This document shows, piece by piece, positions 39,401 to 52,388 of a stretch of DNA of 64,000 nucleotides. Origin of the DNA: Warburgia ugandensis (Eukaryota > Streptophyta > Magnoliopsida > Canellales > Canellaceae); contig CP141128.1 of assembly GCA_035236585.1 (NCBI GenBank), forward strand, positions 24,395,618 through 24,459,617, given 5' to 3'. Below the pieces are notes generated by a model. It saw nothing but the letters and a program-made list of their open reading frames with translations, did not search any database and was not told the DNA's origin. Each line of letters starts with the position of its first letter. Within the stretch, counting starts at the first letter, position 1. Both the position numbers and the translations under genes were made by a program.

Positions 39401-42400
39401 ACCTCCACGTATATGTAAAATAATAATCTTTTCACCTATGATTGGATAGAGATACATACCATAAGATCTCCCATATAGTCACTATCCATTTGAATAGTTA
39501 GGACAGTCATACAATAGTCACCGATGTGTTAACATAAGTATTAAGTTAGGTATATTACTCAAAATGAAATCCTATACATGGATGCTAGCAAAAGAAACAA
39601 TACTAAATTATATGTTCTCCCCACATCTACATCACACCAATACCGTAAGTACCATTTTCTGGCTCAAGTTGTGGAAGAAATGATGCCTTAATGTATCATC
39701 TCAAGTTTTTCCAATCATTTTTATTGATTTTAGGTTGGAAAAACAACAGGAATTCCCTTCATTGAAGATAAACAGAGTTGAAAGTGATCATATATATGTA
39801 ATTTTTATAAATCATCAAAAATTTTCGTGGAGTTATGATGTCACCTCCACGTATTTGTAAAATAATAATCTTTTGACCTATGATTGGATAGAGATACATA
39901 CCATAAGCTCTCCCATATAGTCACACTCCATTTGAATAGTTAGGACAATCATACTATCGTCATCGATGTGTTAACATAAGTCTTAAGTTAAGTACAACAC
40001 TCAAAATGAAATCCTAGACATGGATGCTAGCAAAAGAAACTATACTAAAATATATGTTCTCCCCACATCTACATCAAACCAATACAGTATGTACCATTTT
40101 CTGGCTCAAGTTGTGCAACAAATGATGCCTTAATTTAACATCTCAAGTTTTTCCAAACTTTTTTATTTATATTAAGTTGAAAAAGCAGCAGGAATTTCCT
40201 TCATTCAAGAAAAACAGACTTCAAGGTGATAATATATAATTAATTTTTAAAATTCATCAATTTCTTTCGAGGAGTTATGATGAAACATCCACGTATATGT
40301 AAAGTAATAATCCTTTAACCTATGATTGGATAGAGATACATACCATAAGATCTCCCATGTAGTCATAATCCATTTGAATAGTTAGGACAATCATACTATA
40401 GTCATCGATGTGTTAACATAAGTCTTAAGTTAAGTACAACACTCAAAATGAAATCCAAGACATGGATGCTAGCAAAAGAAACTATACTAAAATATATGTT
40501 CTCCCCACATCTACATCAAACCAATATCGTAAGTACCATTTTCTGGCTCAACTTGTGCAAGAAATGATGCCTTAATGTAACATCTCAGGTTTTTCAAAAT
40601 CATTAAATTTATTTTGAGTTGAAAAAATAGCCAGAATTTTCTTCATTTTAGCTAAATAGAGTCCAAAGTGATAATATATATGTAACTTTTAAACTTCATC
40701 AATTTCTTTCGGGGAGTTATGATGAAACCTCCACGTATATGTAAAATAATAATCTTTTAACCTATGATTGGAGAGTGATACATACCATAAGATCTCCCAT
40801 ATAATCACTATCCATTTGAATAGTTAGGACAGTCATACTATAGTCATCGATGTGTTAACATAAGTATTAAGTTAGGTATATTACTCAAAATGAAATCCTA
40901 TACAAGGATTCTAGCTAAAGAAACAATACTAAATTATATGTTCTCCCCACATCTACATCACACCAATACCATAAGTACCATTTTTTGGCTCAAGTTGTGC
41001 AAGAAATGATGCCTTAATGTAACATCTCAAGTTTTTCCAAACATTTTTATTTATTTTACGTTGAAAAAACAGCAGCAATTTCCTTCAATCTAGGTAAACA
41101 AAGTTCAAAGTGATAATATATATGTAATTTTTATAAATCATCAAATTTTTTTGGGGTGTAATGATGAAACCTCCACATATTTGTAAAATAATAATCCTTT
41201 CACCTACGATTGGATAGAGATACATACCATAAGATCTCCCATATAGTCACAATCCATTTGAATAGTTAGGACAATCATAGTATAGTCATCGATGTGTTAA
41301 CATAAGTCTTAAGTTAAGTACATGTATCAAAATGAAATCCTATACATGGATGCTAGCAAAAGAAACTATACTAAAATATATGTTCTCCCCACATCTACAT
41401 CACACCAATACTGTATGTACCATTTTCTGGCTCAAGTTGTGAAAGAAATGATGCCTTAATGTAACATCTCAAGTTTTTTCAAATCTTTTTATTTATTTTA
41501 AGTTGAAAAAATAGGAGGAATTTCCTTCATTCTAGAAAAATAAAGGTCAAAGTGGTAATGTATATGTAATTTTTAAAATTCATCAATTTCTTCTGAGGAG
41601 TTATGATGAAACCTCCACGTATATGTAAAATAATAATCTTTTAACCTATGGTTGGATAGAGATACATACCATAAGATCTCCCATATAGTCACAATCCAGT
41701 TGAATAGTTAGGACAATCGGGCTATAGTCATCGATGTGTTAACATAAGTCTTAAGTTAAGTACGTCACTCAAAATGAAATCCTATACATGGATGCTAGCA
41801 AAAGAAACAATACTAAAATATATGTTCTCCCCACATCTACATCAAACCAAAACCGTAAGTACCATTTTCTGGCTCAAGTTGTGAAGAAATGATGCCTTAA
41901 AGTAACATCCCAAGTTTTTCCAAACCTTTTTCTCTATTTTAAGTTGAAAAAACAGCAGGAATTTCCTTCATTTTAGCAAAACAGAGTTCAAAGTGATAAT
42001 ATATAAGTAATTTTTAAAATCATCAATTTCTTTGGGGGTGTTATGATGAAACGTCCATATATATGTAAAATAATAATCTTTAAACGTATGATGGGATAGA
42101 GATACATACCATAAGATCTCCCACACAGTCACACTCCATTTGAATAGTTAGGACAATCATAGTATAGTCATCGATGTGTTAACATAAGTATTAAGTTAAG
42201 TACATTACTCAAAATGAAATCCTATACATGGATGCTAGCAAAAGAAACTATACTAAAATATATTTTCTCCCCACATCTACATCAAACCAAAATCGTAAGT
42301 ACCATTTTTTGGCTCAAGTTGTGCAGGAAATGATGCCCTAATGTAACATCTCAGGTTTTTCCAAGCCATTTAATTTATTTTAAGGTGAAAAAACAGCAAG

Positions 42401-44601
42401 AATTTCCTTCATTTTAGCTAAATAGAGTTGAAAGTGATAATATATAAGTTACTTTTAAAATTCATCAATTTCTTCCGGGGAGTTATGATGAAACCTCCAC
42501 GTATATGAAAAATAATAATCTTTTAACCTATGATTGGATAGAGATACATACCATAAGATCTCCCATATAGTCACAATCCATTTGAATAGTTAGGACAAAA
42601 ATACTATAGTCATCGATGTGTTAACATAAGTCTTAAGTTAGGTACATGACTCAAAACGAAATCCTATGCATGGATGCTAGCAAAAGAAACTACACTAAAA
42701 TATGTGTTCTCCCCATATCTACATCACACCAATACCGTAAGTACCATTTTCTGGCTTAAGTTGTGCAAGAAATGATGCCTTAATGTAACATCTCAAGTTT
42801 TTCCTAACCTTTTGCTTTATTTTAAGTTGAGAAAACAGCAGGAATTTCCTTCATTCTAGAAAAACAGAGTTCAAAGTGATACTACATAAGTAATTTTTAA
42901 AATTCATCAATTTCTTTCCGGGAGTTATGATGAAACTTCCACATATTTGTAAAATAATAATCTTTTAACCTATGATTGGATAGGGATACATTCCCTAATG
43001 TCTCCCATGTAGTCACACTCCATTTGAATAGTTAGGACAATCATAATATAGTCATCGATGTGTTAACATAAGTATTAAGTTAAGTACATTACTCATAATG
43101 AAATCTTATACATGGTTGTTCGCAAAAGAAAAGATACTAAAATATATGTTCTCCCCACATCTACATCAAACCAAAACCGTAAGTACCATTTTTTGGCTCT
43201 TGTTGTGCAAGAAATGATGCCTTAATGTAACATCTCAAGTTTTTCCAAACCTTTTTATTTGTTTTAAGATGAAAAAACAGCTAGAATTTCCTTCATTTTA
43301 GGAAAACAGAGTTCAATGTGATAATATATAAGTAATTTTTTAAATTCATCTATTTCTTTGGGGGTGTTATGGTGAAACCTCGACGTCTATGTAAAATAAT
43401 AATCTTTAAACCTATGATGGGATAGAGATACATACCATAAGTTCTCCCATATAGTCACACTCCATTTGAATAGTTAGGACAATCATAGTATAGTAATCGA
43501 TGTGTTAACATAAGTATTAAGTTAAGTACATTACTCAAACTGAAATCCTATGCATGGATGCTAGCAAAAGAAACTATGCTAAAATATATGTTCTCCCCAC
43601 ATCTACATCAAACCAAAATCGTAAGTACCATTTTTTGGCTCAAGTTGTGCAAGAAATGATGCCCTAATGTAACATCTTAAGTTTTTCCAAACCATTTAAT
43701 TTATTTTAAGGTGAAAAAACAGCAAGAATTTCCTTTTAGCTAAATAGAGTTCAAAGTGATAATATATTAGTTACTTTTAAAATTCATCAATTTCTTCCGG
43801 GGAGTTATGATGAAACCTCCACGTATATGTAAAATTATAATCTTTTAACCTATGGTTGGATAGAGATACATACCATAAGATCTCCCATATAGTCACAATC
43901 TAGTTGAATAGTTAGGAAAATCATACTATAGTCGTCGATGTGTTAACATAAGTCTTAAGTTAAGTACATCACTCAAAATGAAATCCTATACATGGATGCT
44001 AGCAAAAGAAACAATTCTAAAATATATTTTCTCCCCACATCTACATCACACCAATACCGTAAGTACCATTTTTCTGACTCAAGTTGTGAAAGAAATGATG
44101 CCTTAATGTAACATCTCATGTTTTTTCGAATCATTTTATTTATTTTAAGTTGAAAAAACAGCAGGAATTTCCTTCATTCTAGAAAAATAGAGTTCAAAGT
44201 GATAATATATAAGTAATTTTTCAAATTCATCAATTTCTTTCGAGGAGTTATGATGAAACCTCCACGTATATGTAAAATAATAATCTTTTGACCTATGATT
44301 GGATAGAGATACATTCCATAAGATCTCCCATATAGTCACAATCCATTTGAATAGTTAGGACAATCATACTATAGTCATCGATGTGTTAACATAAGTCTTA
44401 GGTAATGGACATTAGTCAAAATGAAATCCTACACTTGGATGCTAGCAAAAGAAACCATACTAAAATATATGTTCTCCCCACATCTACATCAAACCAAAAC
44501 CGTAAGTACCATTTTCTGGCTCAGGTTGTGCAAGAAATGATGCCTTAATGTAACATCCCAGGTTTTTTCAAACCTTTTTCTCTTCTTTAAGTTGAGAAAA
44601 C
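36404..44601. repeat. 441-bp satellite array, diverged block (about 18-19 units)
   Basis: Same unit and orientation as the main array, resuming in phase after solo LTR B1. Units are visibly more diverged, with many private substitutions and small indels (an extra TTAATG at about 38208 and a 10-bp loss near 43735). TTTATTTATTTTAAG and CCTCCACGTATATG variants dominate here, unlike the TCTCTATTTTAAG type of the homogeneous core. No clear higher-order pattern is visible by eye. It ends at 44601 inside GTTGAGAAAAC, the A3 insertion site. Confidence 0.97.
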
Positions 44602-44870
44602 TATGATGACCCAGGTTTTCTCATGCATTTTTAAATGCAATATCTAAATTCCTATGGCGGGATCCCTATTTTGAAAACCAATGCAATGCAGCAGAAAATC
44701 TTTTGTTTTAAACTCATTTTGAAAACCCCGAGTGTCATTTGCTTTCACAACAACCATAGTAGTTTTTGAAAAACTTCAGAAATCATAATTGCTTTTCCCT
44801 AGGTCTATCCAGTCACAACACATAGCCCAACTGTAAATAAATACAAATACATGTCCAAAGGCTCGTAGCA
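44602..44870 (-). repeat. 3' LTR stump of A3
   Basis: It starts TATGATGACCC (TGTGATGACCC with one change) and matches the first part of the A2 LTRs up to CATGTCCAAAGG. About 50 bp is lost before GCTCGTAGCA, and at 44870/44871 the text switches to internal sequence (TCCCTCTTAGATTATC, equivalent to about 11410). Confidence 0.85.
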
Positions 44871-44968
44871 TCCCTCTTAGATTATCATCAACATCTTCAA
44901 AGTCTGTCTTTTACATCTCCTATCATACTTATATCACAACCTTGTGATAGTGTACTCATATTCTGATA

Positions 44969-45088
44969 TGGTAAGATAGCCACCTAGGTTCTTCAACTTT
45001 CTCACCTTTGATGAGATTACTTTATTGATGGTAAGATAGCCATCTAGGTTCTTTAATTTTCTCACCTTTGATGAGATTACTTTATTAC
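44969..45088 (-). repeat. 60-bp tandem duplication in A3 internal region
   Basis: Two units of 60 bp, each with GGTAAGATAGCCA and CACCTTTGATGAGATTAC, at 44969 and 45029. A1 and A2 have one copy. Confidence 0.88.
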
Positions 45089-45326
45089 AGGTCAGAACTA
45101 CTAACAAGTTCACTAACATCCTCATTCATCATTCTCATCATAATCTAATTTATATATAAGTTTCCCTGTTTGCACCACTACAGAACAATTCTTATTGATA
45201 AGATTTAAGCCATCCAAAATATAAGTATTTGCTAGACCCATTTCCTTTTTCACCGATTGGTTTATGGTGAAATGCCTTGAGCATTAATATTGTAACCCCC
45301 AAATAGAAGTAGTCATCTCTACTTCT

Positions 45327-45380
45327 TCAATTTATACTACTTCTTCTTGATTTTCTTGATTGTCTATGACCCTTGGACAT
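45327..45380 (-). pseudogene. gag N-terminus remnant, A3 (17 codons)
   Basis: The minus-strand ATG at 45380, 30 bases past the primer site, opens MSKGHRQSRKSRRSSIN and then a stop. It matches the A1 start at 618 except for K/E and S/L changes. The product is basic and Ser-rich. The gag assignment rests on its position after the primer site. Confidence 0.4.
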
Positions 45381-45410
45381 GCTGGACTGGCTGTGAAAGG
45401 ATAGAACCTG

Positions 45411-45423
45411 GGCTCTGATACCA
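45411..45423 (-). other. Primer binding site (initiator Met tRNA), A3
   Basis: Plus strand GGCTCTGATACCA, two bases before the LTR at 45426. Identical to the A2 site. Confidence 0.92.
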
Positions 45424-45425
45424 AC

Positions 45426-47979
45426 TGTGACGACTCGGGTTTTCTCATGCATTTTTAAATGCAATATCTAAATTCCTAAGGCGGGATCCCTATTTTGAAA
45501 AACAATGCAATGCAGCAGAAAAATCTTTTATTTTAAACTCATTTTGGAAACCCTGAGTGTCATTTGCTTTCACAACAACCAAAGTAGTTTTTGAAAAACT
45601 TCAGAAATCATAATTGTTTTTCCCCAGGTCTATCCAGTCACAACACACAGCCCAACTGTAAATAAATACAAATACATGTCCAAAGGGTTGAGAGTTTACT
45701 TACATGTATAATTGTCTCCTTTTTCATTCACTTGCTCGTAGCACTAATATCTCTGGAGGCGTCTTCCATTTGTGAGTGGAACTATCCTGAAAAACGTTAA
45801 GGATAGGGTGAGTATATACTATACTCAGTAGGAGTCTATCACTACTAGTTTTGCAATGCATGCTATATTTAAAATCATATACTCTTTAAAACATGTGCAT
45901 GTTCGAACAATCATGTTCAATATCGATATAAAAAACCATTATCAAATTAGAATACTGACGACTTAAAGAAATAGCATAATCCAAGTCGAAAGTATCATAT
46001 ATATCATAAACATAATGATATGTATAATATGCTTAGCTGAATCCAACTCATGGATATCTGGTATGGTCGACCAACCTCATGTCATGTCACATGCAATGCA
46101 AATAAATTCTCAAACCATAAGGTCCAACTATGCCCACGACCTCGCCGCCATGTGGTCCCCAGATACCTAAGGACATAGGGTCATATACCTCCACGGGGCA
46201 TATGACACTTCGACCCAGTGCCGTGACACCAGTGGTAGCCCCCTGTACCACATGCAGTCGAAGCAGGGACATGCCCTTTTTGGGCGTGGTACCCATCCAC
46301 CTAGTAGTGGTAGAGGCTGGGAGGCCACCCCAGACCTCTCGGCATAACGCCCACGAGCGTATTAGCCCAAATCATATACGATCAAACAAGCCAAAAACCT
46401 CTTTTTCAAAACCTGTCCTCTTTGGGTCCCTCACAATTGCCTACCCTCACAACTGCCTACCCAGTGTCTTTTGGTAACCCTTACATACAATTTTGCAAGA
46501 ACCCAATGCTCACAAATCATGCAATATATGCAATTATTTGCAAAACATATCTATGCATAATGTATTTATCATATGCATGTTGAATTCATTTATATGCTAC
46601 ATAAGTCATAAAATAAGTCATGCTAAACAAGTCATATACGTATACTTAAAACATGCAGTCTCAAAGCAATCATGGCTCTTTTTAAAAGTCTAGTAGCAAT
46701 AGAGCACCTACCTCAAAGTCTCCTGGAGTCACGTCCTTTATCACTCAACCCGTCCCTGGGTCTCATTTATAAACTCCTGGGTATGAATGGATACAAGGAG
46801 TCCTTATTAATTTCAATCCATTTAGTCATTAGATCGCTAGCTCTGCCCATTGGGTCCAAGGTCCTTGCCTAATTCATTGCCAGGCTAGATCTTATGATAT
46901 GGATCTACTTTCTAATAGTTAAACTCTGTAATTTATCCTTTAATCCTAATTTTAAAGTCTCATTAGGTTCGTGTGCCCCAGTTCCCAGGACACTCGTGCA
47001 TCCTGGTTGGACCACGACCGCTTCATGTGTGTGCGTTCCTAAAGGCCGTGCCAGGGACCGCATTTTACACGCGCACATGCATGCTCAAGTGACGCGCATC
47101 ATTGCATGGACGTACCTTGTAGCATGGCGCGTCTCAGCTCCCAGGGCACCCCGTGCACCCTGGTCGAGCCAGGACCCATGCCCCATGTCGCGTGCACACC
47201 TAAAGGCCGCACTTGGGACAATGTATGCACTGTCGTACACCTGGAACCCGTCCCAAGGACCTAGTCCCAGGTGCACGTGGTGCTTGGCGTCCTTGGGATG
47301 CTTGGTTCGTGCAAGGCTGGCCCAAGCCAGCTTGGAGTGTTTCTTCGGCCAAGAACCCGGTTGGAAAACAACAGGAAAGGACCAGATCCGGCATGGATCT
47401 GGCCTGGGGGAAGCAAACGGAGAGTAAGGGAAGATAAATGGCTTACCTAGGCAGCCTGGGGACGCCCTTTTTCTGGTGGGTGTGCCTGCTAGCCGGGAAA
47501 CTCGAAGAAGGGGGAAAACAGTTGTTCCGTAGCGACCAGATGATGAAAAGGGGAATGGGGAGATGGGTAAAGGAATGGCCAACCAGACTTGGCCTGGCCG
47601 TTGCCGGAAACACAGAGGGATGGGTTTCCTGTTTTTGCCAGAAACCCCAGTCTCAAATGACTGGAAAAATGCTAGAAAATGTGGTTTTTTTTGGAGAGGA
47701 GAGATAGGGTTTTTATAGAGGGGAGAAGGCGGTGCCCCTCAATGGCGGTGCCGCCCTTTCCCCTGGTGTATTCTAGAGAAATTGGTTAAAATGGGTTTCT
47801 GGGAGGGTCTAGAGGTTGAGCCGTTGGATTCCATTTTTCAAGTAGAATCTAATGGTACCAAGTTTCCTAACAAATTCCTTCACTTACTATTTCAAATAAA
47901 GTGAAACATATAACTCAATTTATTTCCTATAGAATGTTCAATTTTTGTTCAAAATAGTGTAAATTGCCCGGGCATTACA
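45426..47979 (-). repeat. 5' LTR of A3
   Basis: A 2554 bp LTR bounded by TGTGACGACTCGGG and GCCCGGGCATTACA. It carries the GC-rich leader block (about 46970-47480), in which a 165-codon minus-strand frame (47582-47085) is open. The U3 side is shortened: the stretch between the TATA box and the LTR edge is about 265 bp against about 405 bp in A2. Confidence 0.9.
47710..47717 (-). promoter_or_regulatory. LTR TATA box, A3
   Basis: Minus strand CTCTATAAAAACCC at the position equivalent to the A1 and A2 boxes. Confidence 0.55.
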
Positions 47980-50439
47980 AAACCAGTAGGAATTTCCTCC
48001 ATTCTAGAAAAACAGAGTTCAAAGTGATAATATATATGTAATTTTCAAAATTCATCAATTTCTTTCGATGAGTTATGATGAAACCTCCATATATATGTAA
48101 AATAATAATCTTTTAAACTAAGATTGGATAGAGATACATACCATCAGATCTCCCATATAATCACAATCCATTTGAATAGTTAGGACAATCATACTATAGT
48201 CATTGACGTGTTAACATAAGTTTTAAGTTAAGTACATTACTCAAAATGAAATCCTATACATGGATGCTAGCAAGAGAAACTACACCAAAATATATGTTCT
48301 CCCCACATCTGCATAACACCAAAACCGTAAGTACCATTTTCTGGCTCAAGTTGTGCAAGAAATGATGCCATAATGTAACAACTCTGGTTTTTCCAAACCT
48401 TTTTATTTATTTTAAGTTGACAAAACCGCAAGAATTTCTTTCATTTTAGAAAAACAGAGTTCAAAGTGATAATATATAAGTAATTTTTAAAATTCATCAA
48501 TTTCTTTCGGGGAGTTATCATGAAACCTCCATGTATATGTATAATAATAATCTTTTAACCTATGATTGGATAGAGGTACATTCCATAAGATCTCCCATAT
48601 AGTCACAATCCATTTGAATAGTTAGGACAATCATACTATAGTCATCGATGTGTTAACATAAGTCTTAAGAAAAGGACATTAGTCAAAATGAAATCCTACA
48701 CATAGATGCTATCAAAAGAAACCATACTGAAATATATGTTCTCCCCACATCTACATAAAACCAAAGCCGTAAGTACCATTTTCTGGCTCAAGTTGTGCAA
48801 GAAATGATGCCTTAATGTAACATCTGAGGTTTGTCCGAACATTTTTATTTATTTTAAGTTGAGAAAACAATTGGAATTTCCTTCATTCTAGATAAACAGA
48901 GTTCAAAGTGATAATACATATGTAATTTTTAAAAGGCATCAATTTCTTTCTGGGAGTTATGATGAAATCTCCACGTATTTGTAAAATAATAATCTTTTAA
49001 CCTATGATTGGATGGAGATACATACCGTAGGATCTCCCATATAGTCACAATCCATTTGAATAGTTAGGACAATCATACTATAGTCATTGATATGTTAACA
49101 TAAGTATTAAGTTAAGTACATTACTCATAATGAAATCTTATACATGGTTGCTTGCAAAAGAAATTATACTAAAATATATGTTCTCCCCACATCGACATCA
49201 AATCAAAACCGTAAGTACCATTTTTTGGCTCCAGTTGTGCAAGAAATGATGCCTTAATGTAACATCTTAGGTTTTTCCAAACCTTTTTATTTATTTTAAG
49301 ATGAAAAAACAGCAAGAATTTCCTTCATTTTAGCAAAACAGAGTTCAAGGTGATAATATATAAGTAATTTTTTAAATTCATCAATTTCTTTGAGGGTGTT
49401 ATGATGAAACCTCCACATATATGTAAAATAATAATCTTTAAACCTATGATGGGAGAGAGATACATACCATAAGATCTCCCATATAGTCACAATCCATTTG
49501 AATAGTTAGGACAATCATAGTATAGTCATCGATGTGTTAACATAAGTATTAAGTTAAGTACTTTACTCAAAATGAAATCCTAAACATGGAAGCTAGCAAA
49601 AGAAATTATACTAAAATATATGTTCTCCCCACATCTACATCAAACCAAAATCGTAAGTACCATTTTTTGGCTCAAGTTGTGTAAGAAATGATGCCCTAAT
49701 GTAACATCTTAGGTTTTTCCAAACCTTTTAATTTATTTTAAGTTGAAAAAACAGCAAGAATTTCCTTCATTTTAGCTAAACAGAGTTCAAAGTGATAATA
49801 TATAAGTAACTTTTAAAATTCATCAATTTCTTTCGGGGAGTTATCATGAAACCTCCATGTATATGTATAATAATAATCTTTTAACCTATGATTGGATAGA
49901 GATACATTCCATAAGATCTTCCATGTAGTCACAATCCATTTGAATAGTTAGGACAATCATACTATAGTCATCGATGTGTTAACATAAGTCTTAAGTAAAG
50001 GACATTAGTCAAAATGAAATCCTACACATGGATGCTAGCAAAAGAAACCATACTAAAATATAGTTTCTCCCCACATCTACATAAAACCAAAACCGTAAGT
50101 ACCATTTTCTGGCTCAAGTTGTGCAAGAAATGATGCCTTAATGTAACATCTTAAGTTTTCCGAACATTTTTTTTTTTTATTTTCAGTTGAAAAAATAGTT
50201 GGAATTTCCTTCATTCTAGATAAACAGAGTTCAAAGTAATAATACATATGTAATTTTTAAAAGTCATCAATTTCTTTCGGGGAGCTATGATGAAACCTCC
50301 ATATATTTGTATAATAATAATCTTTTAACCTATGATTGGATAGAGATACATACCATAGGATCTCCCATATAGTCACAATGCATTTGAATAGTTAGGACAA
50401 TTATACTATAGTCATCGATGTGTTAACATAAGTATTAAG
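47980..50439. repeat. 441-bp satellite array (about 5.6 units)
   Basis: Diverged units continuing in phase after A3. Local oddities are AAGTCTTAAGAAAAGGACATTAGTC variants shared by units at about 48660 and 49990, and a poly-T run at about 50167-50178. It ends at TTAAG (50435-50439), the left target site of the B2 element. Confidence 0.96.
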
Positions 50440-51938
50440 TGTGACGACCCGGGTTTTTGTAACATGATTTGTAAAGTATTTTGAAAGGCAGGGCCCTTAA
50501 GAGTGTAAAAAATTTTCACAAAACAAAATAGCGGAAATTCTTTTCTTTACAACATGTTTTGAAAACCCAAGTCACCACTTCATACGTAACATAAGTACAA
50601 TTTGTGTACAAAATAAAATTCCATTGAAGGAATATACTTTTATTAAACTCCAGGATCCATCCGGTGGTTGATAGTACAGCCATTTGGACCGTCCAATCAA
50701 TCCCTTCTCAATTGAGGGACCAAACCTTCTTAGATCATTATGAAAATTCTACCCTAGGGGTTTTGGACCCTTCTACATCTATTGGTGTAGTCAGAATTTT
50801 CATCTGAGCACTCTATAATCCTGAATTAAGGGTTTTGTTATTACTTTATTTTTACCTTTTTTATCATCAAAATAAATTACAGTAAACTAAAAATTACATA
50901 AACCAGTATTAAAGATCTATAGAAAGTATTTCCACCTACCTAATGGGAGAAAAAACCTTGGTTATATGCCCAATTTCAAAAGAATACCCTATTGATGAAG
51001 ATATGGCCTAAGATCCACCTTTCTTGCAAATTCTCGTTGTTTGAACTGTTGGATCTTGAAATTGCTTTGGGGGTTTTGTAGAATAGATATGGTGGGATGT
51101 TTTGGACGGTGGAATTGATGAAATTAGATCTGGAACAGAGTGCCTAATTGATTTTAGGTCTCTTGTTCCAATCTAAAAAGTAAAAAGAAATTGAAAAGAG
51201 AGATATCTCTTGGAAATTTTAGGTTTTTGGGGAGGGATCTAGGTTTAATTTTTCAGGGAGAGTGAAGAAAATTTCATGGGGATTTTATGAGCATTTTTGG
51301 AGGGTTTTGTGGGGTTGTATTTATAGGCATTTTGGTCTTTTTTCATGATTATAATATTTAATTTTTTATTATTAAATGGCATGAAAATCTCCCATGCTCC
51401 ATTTTTTCTTCCCCATGCTCCATTTTTTTTCCCCAAGACCAGCTGATGTTTGTTGACCCATGACTTCACATGGGCTGCTCATAAGATTCATTTTTGGGTC
51501 CCTTGTGGGCCTCATGTGGGCCCCACATGGTGTAAAAAGACCGTTTTGCCATTTATGTATAAAATTTTGGGTTTTATTCCCACGATCTCGGATTTGAGAG
51601 TACTTAGTGGCATTGGATTCATATTTCTCAGTACATTCTAAATTTTGATGTCTCATATTTTGATTTTTGGGAGATTTTGTTTTTTGGGTAAATTTACTAT
51701 TTTACCCTTTTGTCCAAGAAATGAAGAAACTTAAGGATTTTTCATCCAAATTCAGAATTTGTCGTGCTTACAATCATTTTGAAGGGTTTGCTAAGTTTAA
51801 TTTCAATTTTACATGTCTTATTATTTGATTATACTTTTATAAAAAAGTATATTCTAAATAACCCTAATATTTCAACCTGAAATATCTGAAACTCAAACTT
51901 TATTGATTTTCTCAATCAATTACAGAAATTGGGTTACA
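50440..51938 (-). repeat. 3' LTR of B2 (internally deleted)
   Basis: A 1499 bp LTR from TGTGACGACCCGGG to TTGGGTTACA. It follows 55863-56105 closely, then jumps at about 50682 to TTTGGACCGTCCAATC, equivalent to about 62904. Roughly 3 kb of LTR is missing, with breakpoints different from those in solo LTR B1. Confidence 0.88.
51318..51325 (-). promoter_or_regulatory. LTR TATA box, family B
   Basis: Minus strand GCCTATAAATACAACC, about 615 bp inside the LTR edge. The nested B3 LTR has a matching box, and B1 has a mutated one. Confidence 0.55.
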
Positions 51939-51951
51939 ATCTTCCCCCATT
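51939..51951 (-). other. Polypurine tract of B2
   Basis: Minus strand AATGGGGGAAGAT directly before the LTR, preceded by the Gypsy hallmark TTTCGAGGACAAAATTA. Confidence 0.8.
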
Positions 51952-52310
51952 ACAATAATTTTGTCCTCGAAATTTGTAATACAACTCACTTAGGAGTTTT
52001 CACAATTCTTTCATAGCCTTACACATGTGGCCTTGCCACTTATGGAAATTCTATTTCCTTTCGTTCCTTTTCTATACTACCTTTTTCTCAAAGGTTAAAA
52101 TGCTCATCCATGACTAACCTTAATAATGCACTATATAATAAAGCTAGTTCTTGCTAGAATTTTCCAAAAAAAAAAAGGATTAATAACTCTTATTGAGTTA
52201 TCCCTTTTTGTTTCAAAACCTTCCATTTTGCTTAACTAGTAATTTTCACCAATCTTTCCATACTTCACAATTTTGCATTATACCTTCTATTGCTCATCCT
52301 CATTCTTTTT

Positions 52311-52388
52311 CAACATATAAAGTTTTGACATAGCTTTCCTACTATGTATCAACATATAAAGTTTGGACATAGCTTTCCTACTATGTAT
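52311..52388. repeat. 39-bp tandem duplication
   Basis: Two units of 39 bp beginning CAACATATAAAGTTT at 52311 and 52350, ending ACTATGTAT, with one difference. Confidence 0.92.

Larger units (their letters stand above)
44871..45425 (-). mobile_element. Residual internal region of A3
   Basis: Equivalent to about 11410-11915 of A2. It contains a 60-bp tandem duplication, the gag-start remnant and the primer site. Nothing else is coding. Confidence 0.8.
44602..47979 (-). mobile_element. LTR retrotransposon A3, family A, internally deleted
   Basis: A 3378 bp derivative on the minus strand, flanked by AAAAC (44597-44601) and AAACC (47980-47984), a 5-bp target duplication with one change. It keeps a nearly complete 5' LTR (45426-47979), the primer site and about 555 bp of adjacent internal sequence. 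It then jumps at 44870/44871 into a 269 bp stump of the 3' LTR, so nearly 3 kb of internal region and most of the 3' LTR are gone. The LTR lacks the 254-bp duplication of A2. It has diverged clearly from A2 by eye. Confidence 0.9.
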
